This document shows, one piece after another, positions 1-6,756 of a stretch of DNA of 64,000 nt. Position 1 is the stretch's first letter. Each line of letters begins with the position of its first letter. The DNA is from Flavobacterium okayamense (GTDB lineage Bacteria > Bacteroidota > Bacteroidia > Flavobacteriales > Flavobacteriaceae), in NCBI RefSeq assembly GCF_019702945.1, contig NZ_AP024749.1, forward strand, positions 682,001-746,000, read 5' to 3'. Made by a program: the position numbers and the translations under genes. A model generated the notes under the pieces. It worked only from the letters and a program-made list of their open reading frames with translations, did not search any database and was not told the DNA's origin.

Positions 1-1084
1 TGTAATCGGCAGTACGCTTTTTATCAATCAACGTATACAATGGGTGTGCAGCTCTAAAGGTATCCCAAAGTGAAAAAACTGTATAATAATCGAATCCTTC
101 TGCTTGGTGAATTTGGTTGTCTCTACCGCGATATTTTCCATCGATATCTTGTGCGATGTTCGGTTGTATCATCGTATGATATAAAGCCGTATAGAAAATC
201 GCTAATTTGTCTTTGTCATCAGAAGTGACTTCAATTTTAGATAATTCTTTGTTCCAAAGTGCAATAGCTGCTTTATGTGTTTTATCGAAATCCCAATGTT
301 TAATTTCGGAACTATTCAATTTGGCTCCTTCATAACCCGTTGGAGAAAGCGACACTTTTACTAAAATTTTTTCGCCTTTTTTGACTTGTTTTGAAAAACT
401 TAAAGCCAATTCAACGCCTTCATAAACTTTTCCTTCGCTTTTATAATTGGTCTTTTCTTTGTTGATTTTCATTGGAACATTAAACTCAATTCGAGCGTAA
501 ACGTATTGATTGGTTGCCCAAGCTTCGCTTCTTCGAAATACTTCAATGGTTTTATTATCAATGACTCTAATTCTTCCTTCTAATAATTTATCACGATGGT
601 TTAAATCGAGAATAATATTCGCTTGTCCAGCTCTATTAAAAGTATATTCATGAAAACCGACACGAGTTGAAGTGGTTAAACGCACATCGATGTTGTATTT
701 GTCTAATTTCACGCTGTAAAATCCAGTAGAGGCATTTTCATTAGCATGTGAAAATGACGAAGAATACACTTTATTATCGAACGAAGGTTCGCCCATGGTT
801 GGCATTAACATAATATCGCCATAATCGGAAACGCCTGTTCCGTTTAAATGCGTATGAGAAAACCCATAAATCACAGTATCGGAATAATGATAACCCGAAC
901 AACCATCCCAACTACCATCTATACGTGTATCTGGAGATAATTGTACCATTCCGTAAGGCACTGTTGCGCCAGGAAACGTATGGCCGTGACCGCCTGTTCC
1001 AATAAATGGATTAACGTGTTTGGCAAAGTCTTGTGCAAAAAGAAAACTTGATGAAAAAAATAGTATATAGAAAAACTTCTTCAT
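1..1084 (-). CDS. GH92 family alpha-mannosidase, N-terminal part (cut by window edge)
   Basis: Reading the minus strand from the ATG at 1084 gives an open frame of 361 residues that runs off the window. Residues 1-18 are a signal peptide ending in LFAQ. The mature part begins with VNPFIGTGGHGHTFPGA and continues with VPYGMVQLSPDTR, GCSGYHYSD, GFSHTHLNGTG and, near the edge, YTVFSLWDTFRAAHP. These are hallmark blocks of glycoside hydrolase family 92, calcium-dependent exo-acting alpha-mannosidases. Family members are usually about 750 residues, so roughly half is visible and the catalytic acid and base region is probably outside. It is expected to be periplasmic or surface-exposed and to trim mannose from glycans. 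The family is certain; the linkage cleaved (often alpha-1,2) is inferred only. Confidence 0.95.
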   Translation of the reverse strand, partial: MKKFFYILFFSSSFLFAQDFAKHVNPFIGTGGHGHTFPGATVPYGMVQLSPDTRIDGSWDGCSGYHYSDTVIYGFSHTHLNGTGVSDYGDIMLMPTMGEPSFDNKVYSSSFSHANENASTGFYSVKLDKYNIDVRLTTSTRVGFHEYTFNRAGQANIILDLNHRDKLLEGRIRVIDNKTIEVFRRSEAWATNQYVYARIEFNVPMKINKEKTNYKSEGKVYEGVELALSFSKQVKKGEKILVKVSLSPTGYEGAKLNSSEIKHWDFDKTHKAAIALWNKELSKIEVTSDDKDKLAIFYTALYHTMIQPNIAQDIDGKYRGRDNQIHQAEGFDYYTVFSLWDTFRAAHPLYTLIDKKRTADY

Positions 1085-1181
1085 TTTACAGTTTTTTAGA
1101 AACTATAAAATTGGTGATTTTCTGTAAAGATTACAATTAACTGGGATAAAATAATTGTATTTGTGATGAAATGAATTCAAT

Positions 1182-1248
1182 AATGAGACTTCTCGACTTC
1201 GCTCGAAGTGACACAAAGTATTTCAAAATTTTTGTTCGGAATGACAAT
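1182..1248. repeat. Dispersed intergenic repeat, TGTCATTCCGA/TCGAGCGAAG type, copy 1
   Basis: The segment reads GAGACTTCTCGACTTCGCTC followed by GAAGTGACA, then after a short AT-rich stretch TTCGGAATGACAAT. It abuts the stop codon of the next minus-strand gene at 1248. Related words recur at 8541-8590, 13049-13081 and 53218-53308. Repeats of this kind are familiar in flavobacterial intergenic DNA, in my experience, but have no agreed function. Confidence 0.6.
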
Positions 1249-1655
1249 TACACAGCTAAAACTCCACGACGAGCGATAACCGGCAAATCGGTTTGGGCTT
1301 TTTCGTTGATGCTATTGGTTTTGAAAAGGAATTTTTTATCGTACAATTTCCCATCAAGGAAATACGTAACCATAAATTCATTGTTCAATTGTAAAACATT
1401 GTTTTCTAGCAATTCCACTTTTACAGCTGTTTGCGGTGCAACTTCTTTAAAAGCGTGACGAAAGGTTGCTGTTTTACGATTTTCACCATTAATTAATCCG
1501 TATGCGCGTGAAACTACCATTGCCATTTCCAATGTTTGTTCGGTTTCATTCAATAAATAGGCATACCAAGAGTTTTCCTGAAAATCATCGTTCCACTCTT
1601 GTATAGCAACGATTTGAACACCTTCTACTTTAGGAATAATAATATCTTTTTTCAT
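1248..1655 (-). CDS. Conserved hypothetical protein, 135 aa
   Basis: I cannot name this protein. The frame can extend to 1673, but the extra six residues are encoded by the heptad repeat at 1661, so the ATG at 1655 (MKKDIIIPKVEG) is the likelier start. It has no signal peptide or membrane segment and looks like a small soluble beta-rich protein, with alternating hydrophobic stretches such as FMVTYFLDGKLYDKKFLF. It lies downstream of pheS in the same direction, with a palindromic repeat in the gap, so it may be co-transcribed. It is flanked on both sides by two different repeat families. Confidence 0.75.
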   Translation of the reverse strand: MKKDIIIPKVEGVQIVAIQEWNDDFQENSWYAYLLNETEQTLEMAMVVSRAYGLINGENRKTATFRHAFKEVAPQTAVKVELLENNVLQLNNEFMVTYFLDGKLYDKKFLFKTNSINEKAQTDLPVIARRGVLAV

Positions 1656-1660
1656 ATATA

Positions 1661-1729
1661 AGTCGAAAGTCAAATGTCAAAAGTTATAAAGTAATCTTGA
1701 AACTTTAAAACTTTCAACTTTAGACTAAA
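1661..1729. repeat. Heptad-period palindromic element A
   Basis: AGT triplets start at 1661, 1668, 1682 and 1690, with TGT at 1675; ACT triplets start at 1702, 1710, 1717 and 1724. The left arm is made of words such as AGTCGAA and AGTCAAA, the right arm of ACTTTCA and ACTTTAG, so the arms are inverted copies. The element fills the gap between the end of pheS and the start of the next co-directional gene. The same words form the two halves of the split element at 41997-42448. Confidence 0.75.
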
Positions 1730-1732
1730 AAA

Positions 1733-2752
1733 TTATAAACTTGATTTAAATTGCTCTAAGAAACGTACATCGTTTTCATAGAACATACGAATATCACCAA
1801 TTTGGTACAACAACATTGCAATACGTTCGATTCCCATACCAAAAGCAAAACCTGTATATTCATCTGGATTGATGCCGCAGTTTTTCAAAACATTAGGATC
1901 TACCATTCCACAACCCATAATTTCTAACCAACCTGTTCCTTTTGTGATTCGGTAATCGATCTCATTGTTCAATCCCCAATAAATATCCACCTCAGCACTT
2001 GGCTCCGTAAAAGGAAAATAAGACGGACGTAAACGAATTTTAGATTTACCGAACATTTCTTTAGTGAAATACAATAATGTCTGCTTTAAATCGGCAAAAG
2101 AAACGTCTTTATCAATGTATAAACCTTCTACTTGGTGGAAAATACAGTGCGAACGCGATGAAATATCTTCATTACGGAAAACTCTTCCTGGAGAAATCGT
2201 ACGAATAGGCGGTTGATTATTTTCCATATAACGCACTTGTACAGATGATGTGTGTGTACGCAATAAAATATCAGGATTGGTTTGAATAAAAAACGTATCC
2301 TGCATATCTCTCGCTGGATGATATTCAGGTAAATTTAATGCGGTAAAATTGTGCCAATCGTCTTCAATTTCTGGACCTTCCGACACGTTGAAACCAACAT
2401 TTGAAAAAATATCGATGATTTGATTTTTAACAATCGAAATTGGATGACGAGAACCTAAATTTAAAGGTTCACCCGGACGCGTTACATCGCCGTAAATTCC
2501 TTTAGCAACTTCTTTGCTTTCTAATTGCTCTTGCAAAGCAGAAACTTTTTCTTCAGCTGAAGTTTTTAACTGATTAATTACTTGTCCAAATTCTTTTTTC
2601 ATTTCATTTGGAACATTCTTAAAGTCAGCAAAAAGATCTCTTAAAACTCCTTTGCTTCCCAAGTATTTAATACGGAATTCTTCTACTTTCTCTTTGTTGT
2701 CGGCATGAAAAGCTTTTACTTCCTCAATATGACTTTTAATCTTATCTATCAT
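1733..2752 (-). CDS. pheS: Phenylalanine--tRNA ligase alpha subunit
   Basis: This is the catalytic subunit of the cytosolic (alpha-beta)2 enzyme that charges tRNA-Phe. The start is placed at the ATG at 2752 (MIDKIKSHIEEVKAF), giving 339 residues, the usual length in this group. The frame is open to 2797, but those 15 extra residues run into the neighbouring repeat. An N-terminal coiled-coil arm of about 100 residues precedes the class II core, with FHQVEGLYID (motif 2 region), GSRHPI, a tract containing FPFTEPSAEVDI, and the C-terminal motif 3 FAFGMGIERIAML. The beta subunit is not in the window, so pheS and pheT are unlinked here, as is common in Bacteroidota. Confidence 0.97.
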   Translation of the reverse strand: MIDKIKSHIEEVKAFHADNKEKVEEFRIKYLGSKGVLRDLFADFKNVPNEMKKEFGQVINQLKTSAEEKVSALQEQLESKEVAKGIYGDVTRPGEPLNLGSRHPISIVKNQIIDIFSNVGFNVSEGPEIEDDWHNFTALNLPEYHPARDMQDTFFIQTNPDILLRTHTSSVQVRYMENNQPPIRTISPGRVFRNEDISSRSHCIFHQVEGLYIDKDVSFADLKQTLLYFTKEMFGKSKIRLRPSYFPFTEPSAEVDIYWGLNNEIDYRITKGTGWLEIMGCGMVDPNVLKNCGINPDEYTGFAFGMGIERIAMLLYQIGDIRMFYENDVRFLEQFKSSL

Positions 2753-2794
2753 GACATTCGTTCTGAAAGGTGCAAATTTAATCTTTTTTAGTGA

Positions 2795-2880
2795 CAAGTA
2801 AAAAGTAATTAGTGATTAGCATAAAGTGTTTAAACGAAAAGCTAATTACTTATCACTCTTCACTAATTACTTTTTACTTG
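2795..2880. repeat. Heptad-period palindromic element B
   Basis: AGT or AGC starts at 2797, 2804, 2811, 2818 and 2825; ACT starts at 2848, 2855, 2862, 2869 and 2876, with GCT at 2841. Every step is exactly 7 nt and the two series are mirror images. The outer 21 nt on each side (2795-2815 and 2860-2880) are perfect reverse complements, so DNA or RNA could form a long hairpin. The right arm contains the stop codon (2874-2876) of the upstream minus-strand gene. The element ends about 40 nt before the pheS start. Confidence 0.85.
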
Positions 2881-3230
2881 ATTAACTCTTTTTCAAGGAA
2901 ATAATTTACAATGGCTTCTTTCATTAAAATGGTTTGTTCACCAGCTTTTAAAGGTGGTAATTCCTCTTTAACTTTGTAATGTGGCCAACCGTCGTTATCG
3001 AAAAAATCAAATTCGTAATAACCATAAGGTTCCAATAATCGGCAAATGGCAATGTGCATTAAATTGACTTTTTCGTCTTTTTTAAATGCTTGTTTGAATT
3101 TTCCTAGTTCTTGAATTCCGATTAAATAGATAATGCCATCTAAATCGAGTTCATCACCATCGGCAAATTTTTCTGAAAGTATTTTGACCACGCTTTCCCA
3201 GCGCTCTTTTAATTGTTCGTCTCTAGACAT
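2874..3230 (-). CDS. Conserved hypothetical protein, 118 aa
   Basis: A small, acidic, soluble protein starting MSRDEQLKERWESVVKIL, with no signal peptide or membrane segment. I do not recognise a named domain, but its arrangement next to cvpA and pheS is, as far as I recall, common in flavobacteria. The middle (FDFFDNDGWPHYKV) is rich in aromatic and acidic residues. Its last codons and stop lie inside palindromic element B, so the very C-terminus is encoded by repeat DNA. It is divergent from cvpA. A TATCTTTG -7-like box on the minus strand at 3298-3291 could drive it. Confidence 0.8.
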   Translation of the reverse strand: MSRDEQLKERWESVVKILSEKFADGDELDLDGIIYLIGIQELGKFKQAFKKDEKVNLMHIAICRLLEPYGYYEFDFFDNDGWPHYKVKEELPPLKAGEQTILMKEAIVNYFLEKELIK

Positions 3231-3237
3231 TTTATAA

Positions 3238-3271
3238 AATTATGAATTATGAATTATGAGTTTTGAGTTCA
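3238..3271. repeat. Heptad tandem repeat C (AATTATG words)
   Basis: Three exact AATTATG heptamers (3238-3258) are followed by AGTTTTG and AGTTC, keeping the 7-nt register. It starts 8 nt upstream of the minus-strand ATG at 3230, in the divergent gap before cvpA. It differs in sequence from elements A, B and E but shares their period. Confidence 0.7.
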
Positions 3272-3317
3272 TTATTCAAAAAATGAACTGCAAAGATACG
3301 TTTGAAATTTCAAGTTG

Positions 3318-3357
3318 AAAAAAACTTTTACCTTTGGACTTTTACCTTTTAACTTAA
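3318..3357. repeat. Heptad-period arm D (CTTTT words)
   Basis: CT dinucleotides recur at 3325, 3332, 3339, 3346 and 3353, exactly 7 nt apart, within words such as ACTTTT, ACCTTTGG and ACCTTTT. The tract ends 3 nt before the cvpA ATG. It resembles the ACT arm of the palindromic elements without an obvious matching left arm; repeat C in the same gap may be its partner. Confidence 0.6.
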
Positions 3358-3360
3358 TTT

Positions 3361-3912
3361 ATGAGTTTTATCGATATCATTTTTGCTGTTTTATTGTGTA
3401 TTGCCTTGTATAAAGGAATTAAAAATGGACTTTTTGTTGAACTGGCTTCTTTAGTTGCTTTAGTAGTTGGAATTTTTGTAGCGATTAAATTCTCCTATTT
3501 AATAAAAGAAATATTAGAAACCAAAGTAAGTTGGGAGCCTAAATACATTGAAATAACCGCTTTTGCTTTAACTTTTTTGATTGTGGTAGTTGTCATTCAT
3601 CTTTCGGCTAAGTTATTGACTAAAATAGCTGATTTTGCGTATTTAGGCTGGTTAAACAAATTAGCTGGTGCGGTTTTTAGCTGTTTAAAAACAATTCTAA
3701 TGTTGAGCATTGTGATTCTTTTTTTTGAAAAGATAAACCTCAACAATATGTTGGTAAAGAAAGAAACGCTAGACGAATCTATTTTTTATAATCCAACAAA
3801 AGAAATCTCGTCTTTTTTATATCCAAAGATTGAGGAATGGTATACGGATATAAGTGAAAAGGCAAAAGGTGAAAGTGAAAAGGATGAAGTTGAAAACACT
3901 GAAAAACTATAA
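3361..3912 (+). CDS. CvpA family membrane protein
   Basis: The 183-residue protein has four predicted membrane helices (about residues 3-20, 25-48, 63-85, 100-122) and a charged, E/K-rich cytoplasmic tail. The opening SFIDIIFAVLLCIALYKGIK and the later GWLNKLAGAVFSCLKT match the CvpA (colicin V production) family of inner-membrane proteins. CvpA proteins support envelope homeostasis, but the biochemical role is unsettled. The next gene starts 15 nt after the stop, so the two may be co-transcribed. The start codon lies directly after repeat D. Confidence 0.88.
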   Translation: MSFIDIIFAVLLCIALYKGIKNGLFVELASLVALVVGIFVAIKFSYLIKEILETKVSWEPKYIEITAFALTFLIVVVVIHLSAKLLTKIADFAYLGWLNKLAGAVFSCLKTILMLSIVILFFEKINLNNMLVKKETLDESIFYNPTKEISSFLYPKIEEWYTDISEKAKGESEKDEVENTEKL

Positions 3913-3927
3913 TTGAAAATTATCATA

Positions 3928-4389
3928 ATGAGAACAAATAAATACTCATCTTGTCAAATAATTGTATCTGTAATCAGTATTGCTATTTTAATTTGTTCTT
4001 TTACTCAGCCCGCTTTTTATATTGATAGACAAGGGAGTCAAGATGCTTGGTCTAACAGTTTATTTTTATTTTTTTTAGGTTGGCTATTTCTACTAGGAGG
4101 AGGCTTGATACCCTTTTTAATTTGGCTTGCAAACCCTATATATTTTTTGTCATTAGCTTTATCACTTAAAGGCAAAAAAATCGGAATTTACTTAAGTTTA
4201 GTTTCGGTAATACTCGCAATAATTTTTTCTCTATTGGAATCTATAATAACAAGCGAATCTGGTGCTCATTCTAAAATAGTTTCGCTTGAATTAGGATACA
4301 AACTTTGGCTAACAAGTTTTTTGGTCTTGTCGTTTGGGACAATTATCTGTAAATATTTTAATGACGATTCTAATTCTCAAAATCTTTAA
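3928..4389 (+). CDS. Hypothetical membrane protein, 153 aa
   Basis: Four hydrophobic segments are visible (roughly ending at residues 30, 75, 100 and 140), with a short loop containing YIDRQGSQDAWSNS after the first. The frame is open from a TTG at 3913, but the ATG at 3928 (MRTNKYSS) is the more likely start. No family is recognised; it is presumably an inner-membrane protein. It follows cvpA closely, and its 3' end overlaps the convergent gene on the other strand by 4 nt, so no terminator separates them. Confidence 0.7.
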   Translation: MRTNKYSSCQIIVSVISIAILICSFTQPAFYIDRQGSQDAWSNSLFLFFLGWLFLLGGGLIPFLIWLANPIYFLSLALSLKGKKIGIYLSLVSVILAIIFSLLESIITSESGAHSKIVSLELGYKLWLTSFLVLSFGTIICKYFNDDSNSQNL

Positions 4390-5756
4390 TCACCGCCACA
4401 ACCACCACATCCGCCGCCGCATGAACTACCGCATGAACTACAACTAGATCCGCAGGTAGAATGTTGGATGTTGTTATTTACATGCATATAGTTTTTAGCC
4501 ATTTCTAAAAAAGTCACAGATAATAATGAAGTCCCTAAAAGAAAATAATTCCAATTCCATGAAGAATATTCAGATTTATTCTTTGAAATAATTTGTTTTT
4601 TATAATAATTCGGAATTAGACTTGATGTCATTTTATTTTTTAAAACTGTTAAAAAAATATATGAAATTACTACTATAATTATAGTTATCACTAAAAGTAA
4701 AATGATTTGCTTTCCTCTAGTTAAACCAATTATAATTCTTGATAATGCAAGTGAAATAAAAAAACCTAAAACACACAAATTAATTATAAATAACTTCATA
4801 AAACTAGTAGACTTTTCGACTACATCCTTTATGCTTAGCACACTTCTTGAGACACAATTTAAAATAGGCTTACTTAATAAATTATCTAACAATAACTTAT
4901 AATTTATACTTCTATATTCTTTAACTGTATTTAAAACTATTTTTGCAATTATATCATTAGTCTCTAAATTATCATCTACAAATTCAATAGTTTCATTTTT
5001 TCCTGTTTTTAAGTTTTTACTCACAATCATATAATTTACATAACCATGTATTACAAATTTTAATTGATTGTAATCCATAAAAACAAGTTCGTTTGATGAA
5101 AGGTTTTGAATAATAAAATTGTCCTTTATTCTGTTTAAAATATCATCTAGTTTTTTATTATTAAATATATTTAATAGAATAATCGATATTACAAACAAAC
5201 TAATAAGTACAATTAAGAAATATGGGTTGTTTATTGAGATAAATATTTTTTTAAAAAAAAGAACATTAAATACCGTTAAAATAAATATACCTAAAACACC
5301 ATAAATTAAACTTAATTGAAAATTATATTTCGAAGCTTTTAAATCAAAAATCTGATCAATTGAATTATATTCCCAAAATTCTTTAGGTTGCTCTCCAAAA
5401 TTTTGCTCGTAAAGCTCTTTTGTTTTTTTTCTAGCAGATGAAAATATTTCGTTTTCTTCTTTTTTATGAGTAGATGGTATATGATTTATCTGTTTTCCTA
5501 GAATTTTACAAAAGTCAGTGTATGATTCTGTAAAAATTAAATGCTGATGCCATACAATATCAACAATTTCGGAAGGAGAAACCATAACGCCTGAAGTTGC
5601 AGCCAAAAACATAAATTTCTTATATTCTTCGATTGCCTTTTTGGTGTAAGCTTCAGTCCAATAATTTTCATAAGCTAAACGAGTTGAAAAACTATATTCA
5701 GACAAAGGAAAGTCAAAATCAAATTTTTCAATTTCATGCCACAAAGTTGTGTTCAT
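4386..5756 (-). CDS. GRDP-like / TIGR04222-like membrane protein with Cys-Gly tail
   Basis: The N-terminal 130 residues (LAYENYWTEAYTKKAIEEYK, then VDIVWHQHLIFTESYTDFC) resemble the conserved block of glycine-rich-domain-containing (GRDP-like) proteins, with the WHQH motif. Two hydrophobic segments (about 148-168 and 178-198) follow, then a soluble domain containing FVIHGYVNYMIV, two further membrane segments around residues 320-370, and one more near 405-425. The C-terminus is a run of Cys, Ser and Gly ending CGGGCGGCGGD. That tail and the central domain resemble TIGR04222 membrane proteins. Cys-Gly tails may bind metal or be modified; the function is unknown. The gene stands alone and ends tail-to-tail with its neighbour. 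Confidence 0.75.
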   Translation of the reverse strand: MNTTLWHEIEKFDFDFPLSEYSFSTRLAYENYWTEAYTKKAIEEYKKFMFLAATSGVMVSPSEIVDIVWHQHLIFTESYTDFCKILGKQINHIPSTHKKEENEIFSSARKKTKELYEQNFGEQPKEFWEYNSIDQIFDLKASKYNFQLSLIYGVLGIFILTVFNVLFFKKIFISINNPYFLIVLISLFVISIILLNIFNNKKLDDILNRIKDNFIIQNLSSNELVFMDYNQLKFVIHGYVNYMIVSKNLKTGKNETIEFVDDNLETNDIIAKIVLNTVKEYRSINYKLLLDNLLSKPILNCVSRSVLSIKDVVEKSTSFMKLFIINLCVLGFFISLALSRIIIGLTRGKQIILLLVITIIIVVISYIFLTVLKNKMTSSLIPNYYKKQIISKNKSEYSSWNWNYFLLGTSLLSVTFLEMAKNYMHVNNNIQHSTCGSSCSSCGSSCGGGCGGCGGD

Positions 5757-5788
5757 TTAGATAATTTTATTATCAAAAGTAGAAAAAA

Positions 5789-6553
5789 TTACTCCTTCAA
5801 TTCTTTAATCGCATCTTTTTTAATCCAACCTTCGGTTTTATCGGTTAGCTGAATGCGTTTCCAGTTATCGAGTTCTTCTTTTACAAACACTTTTGTTCCT
5901 TCGTGTAGTTCAAAAGCATTTTCAGCACTGTTTTTAGGTTCTGCTTTTACAAATGTGCTTTCAGCGAAAACAATAGCTGGACGAATATTGGTATCAAATC
6001 GTTTTTGTAAATATGCTGAAAATATACTTACAAGTAAAACAGTCAACAAAACAAACATTCCCACAAAAAATGTACGCTTGATATTGGTATATGATGAGAA
6101 ATAATAGCCAATAAAAAACAACAAAAAAGTAATCGCGCAACCAACGCTTGTCCACGCCCAAGCATCATACGAAAGCATAGAAGTGAAATTGTAAACTAAT
6201 TTCGAAAAGCCAACTTCTGGAACTACTTTAATATCGTCAATTGCCATTTTTTGAGCAAAATGTAAATTGGTTTGAATGGCTTCATCATCAGGATTTAACA
6301 ACAACGCTTTTTCTAAGTTAAAGATAGCTGGAGCAACTTTTCCTAATTTGTAATAAGCGTTTCCAAGATTATAATACAATTCTGCAGAGGCTACTTTTTG
6401 ATTTTCTAAAATCGATTCGTATTGAGAAGCTGCTAATTCAAATTTTTCTTGACGATAATTTTCATTTGCTTTTTCAAAAAGAATTTGTGAAGCATCTTGT
6501 GCCCAAATAATTTGGGTTATTATTAATACTATGTAAGTAACTATTTTGTTCAT
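5789..6553 (-). CDS. batE: BatE-like TPR protein with SH3-like C-terminus
   Basis: This is the last gene of the aerotolerance operon. The start is the ATG at 6553 (MNKIVTYIVLIITQ), which opens a signal peptide ending in WAQ. The upstream frame extension encodes repeat sequence and is rejected. TPR units lie at about residues 20-95 (ELYYNLGNAYYKLGKVAPAI), two membrane helices at about 130-185, and a C-terminal SH3b-like domain ends KRIQLTDKTEGWIKKDAI. BatE is known as a TPR partner in the Bacteroides and Leptospira Bat complexes; the biochemical role is unsettled. It is separated from batD by a 200-nt gap holding dispersed repeat DNA. Confidence 0.85.
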   Translation of the reverse strand: MNKIVTYIVLIITQIIWAQDASQILFEKANENYRQEKFELAASQYESILENQKVASAELYYNLGNAYYKLGKVAPAIFNLEKALLLNPDDEAIQTNLHFAQKMAIDDIKVVPEVGFSKLVYNFTSMLSYDAWAWTSVGCAITFLLFFIGYYFSSYTNIKRTFFVGMFVLLTVLLVSIFSAYLQKRFDTNIRPAIVFAESTFVKAEPKNSAENAFELHEGTKVFVKEELDNWKRIQLTDKTEGWIKKDAIKELKE

Positions 6554-6570
6554 AATAATTTGTTTTCTTT

Positions 6571-6751
6571 GATGTTCGTTTTTGTCTTGACACAAAAACG
6601 AACCAAAAAAGTCAAGAAGGTTTTAAGGAAATTTTTTCGAATTAAAATTCTCAAAACCTAAGTCAAATCTGCTCTTCATGCTCTTTTCGATTTCATCGAA
6701 ACGCAATTTCGATTGATTTGCTTCTATTTCTGAAAAACCTTCGTTTTTCAT
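6571..6751. repeat. Dispersed repeat with small-ORF remnant and nested palindromes
   Basis: This fills the gap between batD and batE. A 12-bp perfect inverted repeat (GTTCGTTTTTGT at 6574-6585 against ACAAAAACGAAC at 6592-6603) overlaps a second one (TCTTGAC at 6585-6591 against GTCAAGA at 6611-6617). On the minus strand a 42-codon open frame (6751-6623) contains RFDLGFENFNSKKFP; beyond its stop the same frame continues as NLLDFFGSFLCQDKNEH. I recall these phrases from many short hypothetical proteins of flavobacteria, which suggests a dispersed repeat rather than a gene. Confidence 0.55.
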
Positions 6752-6756
6752 TATTC

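Noticed and set aside
1093-1135. Possible fourth copy of the shared promoter element (GATTTTCTGTAAA near 1116)
   Set aside because: Only the right half-site matches; TGGATACAG and TTGTTAAAGTTT are missing, and no TAnnTTTG lies at 19 nt.
1171-1458. Plus-strand frame of 95 codons
   Set aside because: It begins inside the dispersed repeat at 1182 and runs antisense to the 135-residue gene; the product has no plausible composition.
3913-3927. TTG start for the small membrane protein after cvpA
   Set aside because: An ATG at 3928 gives a normal N-terminus; TTG starts are uncommon in this group.
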